Shown here: positions 44,359-51,789 of the stretch, piece after piece
Layout of the letters: each line of letters begins with the position of its first letter
Numbering within the stretch: the stretch's first letter is position 1
Assembly (NCBI RefSeq): GCF_900128475.1
Contig: NZ_LT635839.1
Coordinates: forward strand, 421,112 to 485,111
Reading direction: 5' to 3'
Origin: Mediterranea massiliensis
Lineage (GTDB): Bacteria; Bacteroidota; Bacteroidia; Bacteroidales; Bacteroidaceae
DNA: 64,000 nt
Translations under genes and position numbers: made by a program
Notes under the pieces: model-generated
The model's database searches: none
The model's input: only the letters and a program-made list of their open reading frames with translations
Told to the model about the DNA's origin: nothing

Positions 44359-44390
44359 AGTGTATTCATATTAGTTATACTGCAAAATAA

Positions 44391-44431
44391 AAGAAAAGTC
44401 TGCAATCTTTAGTGGATTACAGACTTCTTTT
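44391..44431 (-). terminator. Intrinsic terminator of the island 2 integrase
   Basis: AAGTCTGCAATC (44396-44407) pairs with GATTACAGACTT (44415-44426), with one bulge. On the minus strand TTTTCTTTTATTTT follows. Confidence 0.8.
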
Positions 44432-44466
44432 TATTATAGTAGGTTTTTCATAGTGGTAAACGATAT

Positions 44467-45735
44467 TCATTTACCGAATACATACTTCACAACTTTGGCA
44501 TTAGCCTTGTTCTCATTCACAAAATCTCGTTCAATATAAATGTCTGTCACTTTCATAGAATCGTCTATGTGGTTCAATGCTGCATGAACTATATATTTAT
44601 CTATACCAACTTTATTAAGTGCAATGGTAGCCCATGAATGGCGGGCTGCATAATACTCCAAATCATCTACGCCTAATATTGTACCAATTTCTTTTAAACC
44701 GTAGTTGATAGCCTTATTGAAACCTTTTTCGTCTGCATAGTATTGGTAAAAGTTAAATAAGCGTTTACCACTTTTATCTCTGTATTTTTCTATAAGTGGT
44801 AATGCGATTTTAGGTATAGCCACTTTCATTTGAGCATTATCCAATCTACGGTCTTTCGTCTTAGTACGATTATAAATGATGGTATTGTTTACCATTTCTG
44901 TAGCATTATATAAATCGGCTGAATTAATGCCCATTAAACAGAATGACAGAATAAAACAGTCTTTAGCTAAATTATAACGACAAGTGGATTTATAGCCTTT
45001 CTTCATATCTTTATAGGGTAGCTTCCATACTTTTTTGATAATATCTGCCGGAATAGCTCTCTTTCTTGTTGCTTCTTGCTTGGGTATCTCAAAGTCTATA
45101 AATGGATTGTTAGGTATCAGTATGAGATTATTCTCTCTCTTATTGTACTTCTTTTGAGCCTCTTTGAACAGTTTCTTAATGCTTACCAAATAAAGAGATA
45201 AAGACCGATTAGAGGGCACACGCTTACCTTGCAGAATCAGTTTCTTCGTTCGTACTTCACGCTCTTTATTCAGAAACGCTTTGAAACTATCTAAAAAATT
45301 GGTGGTAATCAGATTTACGTCCAATTCTTCTTTACCTATAAAGCGCACTAAAGCATTAATTGCAGTAGTATAGTTTGGTGCGCCTTTGATTGTAGTTGAG
45401 GTTATCCACTCACGGCTGAACTTTATAAAGTCAATGGTCTGCTGCTTCTGATGTTCTCCATCCAAGTAGTCCATTACTTCATCAATAGTGTAGCGGTTTA
45501 ACTCGACTTGTAGTTTGGCGCATTTCTCTTGATAACCGCGAATAAGAGAATCTATCTCTTTTCTAATAGGTGAACTTTGCTTGATTTTCAGTTCTTTAGT
45601 CAAGTCTTTACTTGTGGCGAACAGACTTGTTGCCAGCCGTCTCATTTTTCTGTCAAGCGTGAATCTTAGCTTTACGTTGTAAGTACCATCAGACCGTAGT
45701 CCGTCTTTCTTGATTTCTGCGTTGATTGTCAGCAT
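44467..45735 (-). CDS. Tyrosine recombinase (island 2 integrase)
   Basis: The 422-residue integrase directs island 2 into the tRNA-Met gene. I start at ATG 45735 (MLTINAEIKKDGLRSDG), because the upstream frame runs through the arm-type repeats. The N-terminal arm-binding domain, the SAM-like domain (about residues 100-200) and the catalytic domain are present. Visible active-site segments are YYAARHSWATIAL, AALNHIDDSMKV and the Tyr in TDIYIERD. The usual first arginine position is Asn in LMGINSADLYNA, as in other Bacteroides integrases of the IntDOT kind. It lies next to the attR tRNA. Confidence 0.9.
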   Translation of the reverse strand: MLTINAEIKKDGLRSDGTYNVKLRFTLDRKMRRLATSLFATSKDLTKELKIKQSSPIRKEIDSLIRGYQEKCAKLQVELNRYTIDEVMDYLDGEHQKQQTIDFIKFSREWITSTTIKGAPNYTTAINALVRFIGKEELDVNLITTNFLDSFKAFLNKEREVRTKKLILQGKRVPSNRSLSLYLVSIKKLFKEAQKKYNKRENNLILIPNNPFIDFEIPKQEATRKRAIPADIIKKVWKLPYKDMKKGYKSTCRYNLAKDCFILSFCLMGINSADLYNATEMVNNTIIYNRTKTKDRRLDNAQMKVAIPKIALPLIEKYRDKSGKRLFNFYQYYADEKGFNKAINYGLKEIGTILGVDDLEYYAARHSWATIALNKVGIDKYIVHAALNHIDDSMKVTDIYIERDFVNENKANAKVVKYVFGK

Positions 45736-45750
45736 ATTAACCCTTTCGTT

Positions 45751-45774
45751 TATCGGTAAACAAGCGGTAAACAA
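45751..45774. repeat. Arm-type repeat at the right end of island 2
   Basis: This 24-bp block matches 33079-33102 at 23 positions and is itself a double CGGTAAAC motif. The equal orientation at both ends suggests integrase arm sites. Confidence 0.6.
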
Positions 45775-45888
45775 ATGCTGTAAAAGATTGGTAATTCTGT
45801 TGGTTTGAGCCAACCTCCACCCATAACGAAAGGCAAAAAGAAAAGCGTTAACTGCTTGATTTCGTGCAATTAACGCTTGTTTTCTTTG

Positions 45889-45962
45889 TGGACCAGCCAG
45901 GGCTTGAACCTGGGACCTCCAGATTATGAGTCTGTTGCTCTAACCAACTGAGCTACAAGTCC
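45889..45962 (-). tRNA. tRNA-Met (CAU), intact
   Basis: The 74-base gene folds as a full cloverleaf: D-stem GCTC/GAGC, anticodon stem-loop CAGACTCATAATCTG with anticodon CAU, T-stem CCAGG/CCTGG, and acceptor ends GGACTTG/CTGGTCC with one U-U pair. CCA is not encoded. It is the right-hand junction of island 2: the 5' half is chromosomal and the 3' half was supplied by the island. Elongator Met and Ile2 (lysidine) tRNAs both have CAT in DNA; Met is the more likely reading. Confidence 0.9.
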
Positions 45963-46053
45963 GATGTATCCTTTCGGGGGATAGCGGTGCAAAATTAGTA
46001 TATTCCGTTGAAATATGCAAGGGAATTGGTAAAAAATGCCCGTTGCAGGGTTG

Positions 46054-46365
46054 TCAGAACTTGTATTTCCTTTGGGGATTCTTGGGGAACCAGCCTTTCT
46101 TGACGCGCTCTTCCTGTTCGAACACTTCCTTGATGGTCCAGAAGGAGGAGAAGGCGAAGACGCCGAGCAGTGAGGATATCAGGATGTTGTCCACGCAGAT
46201 GGAGGCAATGACGCCTGCTACGCCCAGTAGGAGGAATATCCACCAGCAGCGTGTGCCCCAATAATACTCGGCCTTGACCACGACGGGGTGGAAGAGGCCG
46301 ATGATCAGAAAGGTGCAGATGCCGATGAACAGGCCTGAGAGATGGAGGTTGTCCAGTAGTTCCAT
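46054..46365 (-). CDS. DUF4491-family membrane protein
   Basis: The 103-residue protein has three hydrophobic segments (LFIGICTFLIIGLFHPVVV, CWWIFLLLGVAGVIASICV, ISSLLGVFAFSSFWTIKEVF) and a basic tail ending NPQRKYKF. This is the layout of the DUF4491 family found across Bacteroidales. It is an inner-membrane protein of unknown role. It lies directly upstream of the tRNA-Met gene on the same strand. Confidence 0.8.
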   Translation of the reverse strand: MELLDNLHLSGLFIGICTFLIIGLFHPVVVKAEYYWGTRCWWIFLLLGVAGVIASICVDNILISSLLGVFAFSSFWTIKEVFEQEERVKKGWFPKNPQRKYKF

Positions 46366-46455
46366 GGGATGATGGGGGATGAGGACCGGGCTTCGTGAGG
46401 GGCGTGGGCTGTCGAAAGGTGCTCCGCGTCCCTCACGAAGGGTGTAGTCGTTGGT

Positions 46456-46917
46456 TTATTCCTGGCAGATGGGAATCTCTTTCTTGATGCTCTGCTCCAG
46501 CGAAATCAATGTCTCGGTGGCCGTGACGCCGGGTATCTCCTGCATCTTGTTGTTCAGCAGGTCCATCAGATGCTCGTTGTCGCGGGCATATACCTTAGTC
46601 AGCATGGTGTAGGGGCCGGTGGTGAAGTGGCATTCCACGATTTCGGGAATCTTGTTCAGCTCGGCCACAACGGTCTTGTACATGGAGCCTCTTTCCAGCT
46701 TGATACCCACGTAGGTGCAGGTGCGGTATCCCAGCGATTTGGGATTGACGTGATAGCCGGAGCCTACAATGACACCCAAGTCGATCAGTCGCTGCACACG
46801 TTGGTGGATGGCGGCGCGCGACACGCCGCATTCGGCTGCTACGTCCTTAAACGGAATACGGGCATTTTGGGAAATGATTTCCAAAATTTGACGGTCCAGA
46901 TTGTCTATTTTCTCCAT
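46456..46917 (-). CDS. Lrp/AsnC-family transcriptional regulator
   Basis: The 153-residue regulator has an N-terminal helix-turn-helix (LDRQILEIISQNARIPFKDV, then ECGVSRAAIHQRVQRLIDLG) and a C-terminal ligand-sensing domain (GPYTMLTKVYARDNEHLMDLL). Lrp-type proteins form octamers that sense amino acids and bend promoter DNA. I start at ATG 46917; an upstream frame to 46950 would leave almost no leader after the TATATTTG element at 46959-46966. Its target genes are unknown. Confidence 0.93.
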   Translation of the reverse strand: MEKIDNLDRQILEIISQNARIPFKDVAAECGVSRAAIHQRVQRLIDLGVIVGSGYHVNPKSLGYRTCTYVGIKLERGSMYKTVVAELNKIPEIVECHFTTGPYTMLTKVYARDNEHLMDLLNNKMQEIPGVTATETLISLEQSIKKEIPICQE

Positions 46918-46958
46918 AATATACGTTTGTAAGTTTCTTGTTGTTATCAAATAGTAAG

Positions 46959-46966
46959 CAAATATA
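46959..46966 (-). promoter_or_regulatory. -7 promoter element of the Lrp-type gene
   Basis: TATATTTG on the minus strand matches TAnnTTTG and supports the start at 46917. Confidence 0.5.
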
Positions 46967-47020
46967 GGAATTTATTTTAATTTATCTATAGACGGGCGGA
47001 AAAAAATAGGGAAAAGTACA

Positions 47021-47070
47021 AAAAAGAGCGGGTGAGACCGATGCTTTTGCATCATTTGTCTCATCCGCTC
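47021..47070 (-). terminator. Intrinsic terminator of the FKBP operon
   Basis: GAGCGGGTGAGAC (47026-47038) pairs with GTCTCATCCGCTC (47058-47070), and on the minus strand six T follow. Confidence 0.87.
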
Positions 47071-47104
47071 CGATTGTCATTTTGACAGCAGAAGTGCCTG
47101 CCGC

Positions 47105-47992
47105 TTATTTTTTCTTGCCGATGCCTACCAGTTCAACTTCGAAGATCAGGGTAGAGAAGGGTTTGATCTGGGCACCCATCTCTCTGGAGCCGTAAGCCAG
47201 GTCATAGGGGATGTAGAGTTCCCATTTCGAGCCGACGGGCATCATGGTCAGGGCTTCGGTCCAGCCTTTGATGACCTGGTTGGCGCGGAAGGTAGCGGGC
47301 TGTGATTTGCCATCCTTGTCCTTGCGCTTGTAGGAGCTGTCGAACTCAGTGCCGTCGAGCAGCGTGCCTTTGTAGTTCACCTGTACATAGCTGGTGTCGG
47401 CAGGAACGGCGCCTGTACCTTGGGTCAGGACCTTGTATTGCAGGCCGCTTTCAGTCGTTACCACGCCTTCTTTCTGCTTGTTTTCCTCGAGGAACTTCTT
47501 GCCGGCTTCGATGTTGTCGGCATATCTCTTCTCCAGCGACTTCTCGCGGATTACTTCCATCTGGCTCTGCATGTAGCCCTGGGCGAACATCTTGTCCATC
47601 TGGCCCTTGCCTACCACGCCGGCGATGAAGCCTTCGAGCAGTTTCTCACGGTTGAGGCTCTGGGTAGAGTCGTTGCCGAAAATCTGCTGGTTGAAGCCTT
47701 CCACCCACTGCTTGCTGACCATCTGGCCTACCTGGAGGCCGGTCATGTAGGCTACGTCTTTCTTGTCGATTTTGGCGGCGCCTTCGTTGAAACCTTTGAT
47801 GAATTGGGTCATCTGCGTGCTGTCGATGCCCTGCTGCATCAGGAACTGGTCGAGACCTTCGGTGCGGGCCATACCGATGGCATAGGAGAGTGAGTCGATG
47901 TCGTTGGACAGATTGCCCTTAGAGGACTGGGCTGTACACGATGACAAGGCTGCTGCTGCGGCCAGCGTCATCAGAAATGTTACTTTTTTCAT
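47105..47992 (-). CDS. FKBP-type peptidyl-prolyl isomerase, lipoprotein
   Basis: The 295-residue envelope foldase has a signal peptide with lipobox ALSSC (cysteine at residue 19). An N-terminal helical dimerization domain (about 30-165, SYAIGMARTEGL and a long EAGKKFLEENKQKEGV helix) precedes an FKBP domain (about 185-290: VQVNYKGTLLDGTEFDSSY, VIKGWTEALTMMPVGSKWEL). It resembles FkpA/Mip proteins. It follows a second FKBP gene by 22 bases, so the two are an operon. Confidence 0.94.
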   Translation of the reverse strand: MKKVTFLMTLAAAAALSSCTAQSSKGNLSNDIDSLSYAIGMARTEGLDQFLMQQGIDSTQMTQFIKGFNEGAAKIDKKDVAYMTGLQVGQMVSKQWVEGFNQQIFGNDSTQSLNREKLLEGFIAGVVGKGQMDKMFAQGYMQSQMEVIREKSLEKRYADNIEAGKKFLEENKQKEGVVTTESGLQYKVLTQGTGAVPADTSYVQVNYKGTLLDGTEFDSSYKRKDKDGKSQPATFRANQVIKGWTEALTMMPVGSKWELYIPYDLAYGSREMGAQIKPFSTLIFEVELVGIGKKK

Positions 47993-48014
47993 TTTGTCTT
48001 ACTGATTATATTTT

Positions 48015-48608
48015 TTATTTGGATAATATTTTCAGGAGTTCCACTTCGAAAATCAGTGTGCTGTGGGGCGGAATCATCTCGCCTGCGCCGTGTGCGCCAT
48101 AGCCCAGCTCGCTGGGGATGTAGAGTTTCCACTTGGCTCCTTCGGGCATCAGCTGGAGGGCTTCCACCCAGCCGGGGATGACCTGGTTGACGCCGAACGT
48201 GGCGGGTTGGCCGCGCTTGATGGAGCTGTCGAAGAGGGTACCGTCGATGAGAGTGCCTTCGTAGTGGCACTGCACCTGGTCGTCTATCTTGGCATAGTGG
48301 CCTACGTTGCCTTCCTTGATCACTTCGTATTGCAGGCCGCTGGGCAGGGTCACCACGCCCGGACGCTGCTTGTTCTCTTCGAGGAACTTCTTGCCCTTCT
48401 CGATGTTTTCCGCATTGATGCGGGCTTCCATTTCTTCGAAATATTTGTTTACGATGTCACGGGCCTCAGCATGTGTGATTTCCGTCGGATTACCGTTGAG
48501 CACGTCGCTGATGGCGCGTGCAAAGTCGTCTACCGAGATGCCCTTGGCACCCATGCTCAAAAGATTCTGACCTATACCCAGGCCGATTGCATAACTGAAT
48601 TTGTCCAT
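48015..48608 (-). CDS. FKBP-type peptidyl-prolyl isomerase, cytoplasmic or periplasmic
   Basis: The 197-residue protein has the Mip/FkpA layout of its neighbour but no signal peptide: MDKFSYAIGLGIGQNLLSMG, a long helix EKGKKFLEENKQRPGV, then an FKBP domain with VQCHYEGTLIDGTLFDSSI, VIPGWVEALQLMPEGAKWKL and the LIFEVELL end. The upstream in-frame codon at 48620 is TTG, so ATG 48608 is chosen. It probably acts in the cytosol. The pair may have arisen by duplication. Confidence 0.93.
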   Translation of the reverse strand: MDKFSYAIGLGIGQNLLSMGAKGISVDDFARAISDVLNGNPTEITHAEARDIVNKYFEEMEARINAENIEKGKKFLEENKQRPGVVTLPSGLQYEVIKEGNVGHYAKIDDQVQCHYEGTLIDGTLFDSSIKRGQPATFGVNQVIPGWVEALQLMPEGAKWKLYIPSELGYGAHGAGEMIPPHSTLIFEVELLKILSK

Positions 48609-48628
48609 AGTTCTTTTCAAATGAGTGG

Positions 48629-48636
48629 CAAAAGTA
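48629..48636 (-). promoter_or_regulatory. -7 promoter element of the FKBP operon
   Basis: TACTTTTG on the minus strand matches TAnnTTTG, 21 bases before ATG 48608. Confidence 0.55.
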
Positions 48637-48713
48637 AGGCTTTTATTTGAATGTTAACGGGTTGCAGTATTTAATTTTTCTTATTTTATGAGACAATATG
48701 CGCCCGCTTTCCC

Positions 48714-48721
48714 TATCTTTG
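48714..48721 (+). promoter_or_regulatory. -7 promoter element of the sirtuin gene
   Basis: TATCTTTG matches TAnnTTTG, 31 bases before the ATG at 48753. AAAGGAG just upstream of the start is one of the few Shine-Dalgarno-like sites seen. Confidence 0.55.
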
Positions 48722-48752
48722 CTAGATGAATGCTTAAAGAAAGGAGTAAAAG

Positions 48753-49460
48753 ATGAAAAATCTGGTAGTTTTGTCGGGCGCAGGCATGAGCGCCGAAAGC
48801 GGCATCAGCACCTTCCGCGACGCAGGAGGCCTGTGGGACCGCTATCCGGTAGAGCAGGTGGCCACGCCCGAAGGGTATATGCGCGACCCCGAACTGGTCA
48901 TCCGCTTTTATAACGAGCGGCGCAAGCAGCTGCTCGACGTGAAGCCCAACGAGGGGCATATCGGCGTGGCGCAACTGGAAAAAGATTTCAACGTGACGGT
49001 CGTCACGCAGAACATCGACAACCTGCACGAACGGGCGGGCAGCACGAAGGTAATCCACCTGCACGGCGAGCTGACGAAGATGTGTTCAAGCCGTGATCCT
49101 TATGACCAGCGTTATATCAAGGAGATGAAGCCCGAAGAGTATGAGACCTGCGCGACCGACCGCGCGGGCGACGGCAGCCCCCTGCGCCCCTTCATCGTGT
49201 GGTTCGGCGAAGCCGTGCCCGAAATCGAAACGGCCATCGGCTACGTGGAGCAGGCCGACATCTTTGTCATCATCGGCACGTCGATGAACGTCTACCCTGC
49301 CGCAGGGCTGCTCCACTACGTGCCCGCCCGTGCCGAGGTCTACCTCATCGACCCCAAGCCGGTAGACACGCACAGCTCGCGCCCGATACACGTCATCCGC
49401 AAGGGAGCGTCCGAAGGAGTGAAAGAATTGCGCGCCCTGCTGGGATGCGGGGCTTCCTGA
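48753..49460 (+). CDS. SIR2-family NAD-dependent protein deacylase
   Basis: The 235-residue protein removes acyl groups from lysines using NAD. It has LSGAGMSAESGISTFRDAGG, the NAD-binding and catalytic TQNIDNLHERAG and HLHGEL (catalytic His), and RPFIVWFGEAVPE and GTSMNVYPAAGL. Only two cysteines lie where four normally bind structural zinc (KMCSS and ETCATD), so zinc binding is doubtful. The arrangement is nevertheless common in Bacteroidetes sirtuins as far as I recall. It has its own promoter and diverges from the FKBP operon. Confidence 0.92.
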   Translation: MKNLVVLSGAGMSAESGISTFRDAGGLWDRYPVEQVATPEGYMRDPELVIRFYNERRKQLLDVKPNEGHIGVAQLEKDFNVTVVTQNIDNLHERAGSTKVIHLHGELTKMCSSRDPYDQRYIKEMKPEEYETCATDRAGDGSPLRPFIVWFGEAVPEIETAIGYVEQADIFVIIGTSMNVYPAAGLLHYVPARAEVYLIDPKPVDTHSSRPIHVIRKGASEGVKELRALLGCGAS

Positions 49461-49508
49461 CAAGCTCGCGGTAGGATGATATTTCCGCCCCAGGCATTGC
49501 CTACAGGA

Positions 49509-49584
49509 AAAGCATTGCTTTCTTTGAGGGAAAACAATGCTTTTTTTCATGCAAAACATTGCTTTTTCCGAGGTAAAACATTGC
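49509..49584 (-). repeat. 22-bp tandem array with core GCAATGTTTT, second locus
   Basis: On the minus strand the core GCAATGTTTT or one-base variants start at 49584, 49562, 49540 and 49518, exactly 22 bp apart. It is the same family as the array at 8924-9033, here between the convergent sirtuin and glycosyltransferase genes. Confidence 0.75.
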
Positions 49585-49639
49585 CTGCTTTTCCGAAGCA
49601 GAAAGCGGGGCGTGAAGAGGCCCGAAGCTTCTCCTCCAT

Positions 49640-50386
49640 TTACTTCTTCAGCAACAGGCGCAGGACGAACCACAAGTGGAAGGCCACAGTACTTGCCCAT
49701 CCGTAATGGCGGACCATGATGCGGAAGCGTTCCTTGAGCGAAGCCTTGTGGTTGCGTGTCGTCATGCCTTCGGACAGGTAGTCGATAAGGGTAAGATGGG
49801 TGTTGTGGAGCACCTTCGACTGCTTCATAATCTTGATGCACCAGTCGAAGTCGGCCGAAAAGCGATAGCGCAAGTCATAAGGCATCACGAGGTCGCGCCG
49901 CGCGAAGAAGGCCTGGTGGCAGACAAGCATCCCCTGGCGGAAGCTCTTCCACGTCAGGTGCTCGGGAGCCTGGAGGCGGCGCATGCGCAGGAAGTGGCCT
50001 TCATGATCGACCAGCTCCGTCTCGCCATAGAGCACATCGGGCAGCAGGGTACCGTGTATGGAGTGCACCATCTGTTGCAGGGTGTCGTCTTCGTGGAAGC
50101 TGTCGCCTGCGTTGAGGAAGCACAGATAGTCGCCCGTAGCCAGACGGATACCCTTGTTCATGGCGTCGTAGAGCCCCTTGTCCGGCTCGCTGACAACGAC
50201 GGAGATGCGCTCGCGGTAACGGTTCACAATGTCCATGGTGCGGTCCTTCGAGGCACCGTCCACAATGATGTACTCCACGTGGTGGTAGGTCTGCGAGATG
50301 ACACTCTGGATGGTGTCCTCGAGAGTCGCTTCGGCGTTGTAGCAGACGGTGATGACACTGAATTTCGGGGTGGGATGATTATGCAT
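49640..50386 (-). CDS. Family 2 glycosyltransferase
   Basis: The 248-residue protein has the GT-A fold motifs FSVITVCYNAEATLEDTIQS, IIVDGASKDRTMDIV and FLNAGDSFHEDDTL, which hold the nucleotide and metal. The acceptor region contains FSADFDWCIKIMK. It probably adds one sugar during surface-polysaccharide assembly. The start ATG 50386 overlaps the end of the preceding glycosyltransferase gene by 8 bases, indicating coupling. It ends the polysaccharide locus. Confidence 0.9.
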   Translation of the reverse strand: MHNHPTPKFSVITVCYNAEATLEDTIQSVISQTYHHVEYIIVDGASKDRTMDIVNRYRERISVVVSEPDKGLYDAMNKGIRLATGDYLCFLNAGDSFHEDDTLQQMVHSIHGTLLPDVLYGETELVDHEGHFLRMRRLQAPEHLTWKSFRQGMLVCHQAFFARRDLVMPYDLRYRFSADFDWCIKIMKQSKVLHNTHLTLIDYLSEGMTTRNHKASLKERFRIMVRHYGWASTVAFHLWFVLRLLLKK

Positions 50387-51644
50387 TGCTTCCGGTCGCT
50401 TTGTTATAGAGGTCAATGTATCGTTTGGCTACGCTGCTCTCCGAGTAGTGGCTGGCCGCCTTGCGGCAGGCCTGCTCGCAGAGGTTGGGATAGTCGGGGT
50501 CGGTCAGCGCCCAGCAGATGCCGTTGGCAAAGTCGTCGGCATCCTTGTATCGGGCCACATAACCGTTGTGCAGGTGGTCTATCATCTCGGGGATGCCGCC
50601 CACGTTGAAACCTACGCAGGGTGTTCCGCAAGCCATGGCCTCCATAATGGTGTTGGGCAGATTCTCCTCCAGCGAAGGGGTGACGAAGAGGTCGACGGCG
50701 TTGTAGATGTCCACAAGCTGGTGCTCGTCCTGCACGAAGTCCAGCGGATAGACGGGGAAGGGCAACAGGTCGGCCAGCTGGCCCGACTGTCTGCCGAAAG
50801 CTACTACGGCCAGCCGTTCCTTCAGCTCGGGATGCTTGTCGGCCAGCAGGCGGCACGATTCTATCAGGTAGTCTATGCCCTTGCGCTTGTCGGTAATCTT
50901 GACCGAACCGAAGAGGAGGAGCCGCTTGTCCGACGGGAGCCGCAGGCGTTCGCGTGCGCTCTGCCGGTCGTGCGGCTTGAAGAGGTTGATGTTCAGTGGG
51001 TTGGGGATGCACTCGATCCGATGGCCTACGGTCAGGGCGCTCTCGCGGGCCTTCTCTTCCAGCCAGTGGCTGCACGTGACGAACGTCATCGGGTAGTCCT
51101 TGTAGAGGCGCTGCTTCTTGTGGAAGATGCGGTAGGCCAGGTCCTTCTTGTGTCCGCCTCCGTAGAGGAAGGGGCATGGGCCGCATTCCTGCCGGTAGCG
51201 GGTACACTCGCGTGCATGGTGGCAGATGCCCGTGCAGGGCCACATGTCGTGCATTGTCCATACCACGGGTTTGCCCGAGGCCAGTATCTGTTCGATATTC
51301 TTCAGGGAGAGCATGCCTTGGTTGATCCAGTGCAGGTGGATGACGTCGGCCTGGCGGAATTCGGGCAGGGAGGTGATGTCCGTACCCGTGTTGGCAATGT
51401 CTACGGCAAAGAGGTTGTTCTTCTTGAAGCGGTTGGCTTTCCAGATGACGATGCGTTCCCATACGAACTTCCACACCATCCGCCAGTTGCGGCGCAGGGC
51501 CACGACAGAGATCTGGTCGGTCTGCTTGTCGCGCACCAGCAGCTTGGCCTTGATGCCGTTGTTCTTCAGGGCTTCTGTCAGGCGGCTGGCGGCTATGGCG
51601 GCTCCGCCGATTCGTTCGGATGTATTGATAAGCAGGACTCTCAT
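50379..51644 (-). CDS. Family 4 glycosyltransferase
   Basis: The 421-residue retaining glycosyltransferase has a Rossmann N-domain (MRVLLINTSERIGGAAIAASRL) and the GT4 donor-site region in its C-domain (LLLFGSVKITDKRKGIDYLI, then VTPSLEENLPNTIMEAMACG with the conserved E-x7-E). A histidine- and cysteine-rich stretch (MWPCTGICHHARECTRYRQE) is frequent in this subfamily. I start at ATG 51644, just downstream of the TACTTTTG element at 51704-51711. Confidence 0.92.
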   Translation of the reverse strand: MRVLLINTSERIGGAAIAASRLTEALKNNGIKAKLLVRDKQTDQISVVALRRNWRMVWKFVWERIVIWKANRFKKNNLFAVDIANTGTDITSLPEFRQADVIHLHWINQGMLSLKNIEQILASGKPVVWTMHDMWPCTGICHHARECTRYRQECGPCPFLYGGGHKKDLAYRIFHKKQRLYKDYPMTFVTCSHWLEEKARESALTVGHRIECIPNPLNINLFKPHDRQSARERLRLPSDKRLLLFGSVKITDKRKGIDYLIESCRLLADKHPELKERLAVVAFGRQSGQLADLLPFPVYPLDFVQDEHQLVDIYNAVDLFVTPSLEENLPNTIMEAMACGTPCVGFNVGGIPEMIDHLHNGYVARYKDADDFANGICWALTDPDYPNLCEQACRKAASHYSESSVAKRYIDLYNKATGSNA

Positions 51645-51703
51645 TTTGTTGAATGGTCGGTTGTAAAACAAAGAATAGACAACGAAATGCCCGTTATTTG
51701 GCG

Positions 51704-51763
51704 CAAAAGTAGTGGTTTTCGATGAGAAACGGTGCAAAGTCACACAGATTATTTGTACTTTTG
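51704..51763. promoter_or_regulatory. Divergent promoter pair
   Basis: TACTTTTG on the minus strand at 51704-51711 serves the GT4 gene. TACTTTTG on the plus strand at 51756-51763 serves the sugar-nucleotide dehydrogenase gene. Confidence 0.55.
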
Positions 51764-51789
51764 CCCGTGTTTATAAATAAAGATATTCT

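Larger units (their letters stand above)
32981..45938. mobile_element. Island 2: AT-rich element integrated at tRNA-Met
   Basis: A 27-bp identical block of the tRNA anticodon region (32954-32980 and 45912-45938) flanks this 13-kb segment. A tyrosine integrase gene at the right end is directed away from the intact tRNA, into the island. A 24-bp repeat, 23 identical, lies just inside both ends (33079-33102 and 45751-45774) and looks like integrase arm sites. The base composition is far more AT-rich than the flanks. No relaxase, conjugation or capsid genes are recognised. Confidence 0.85.
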
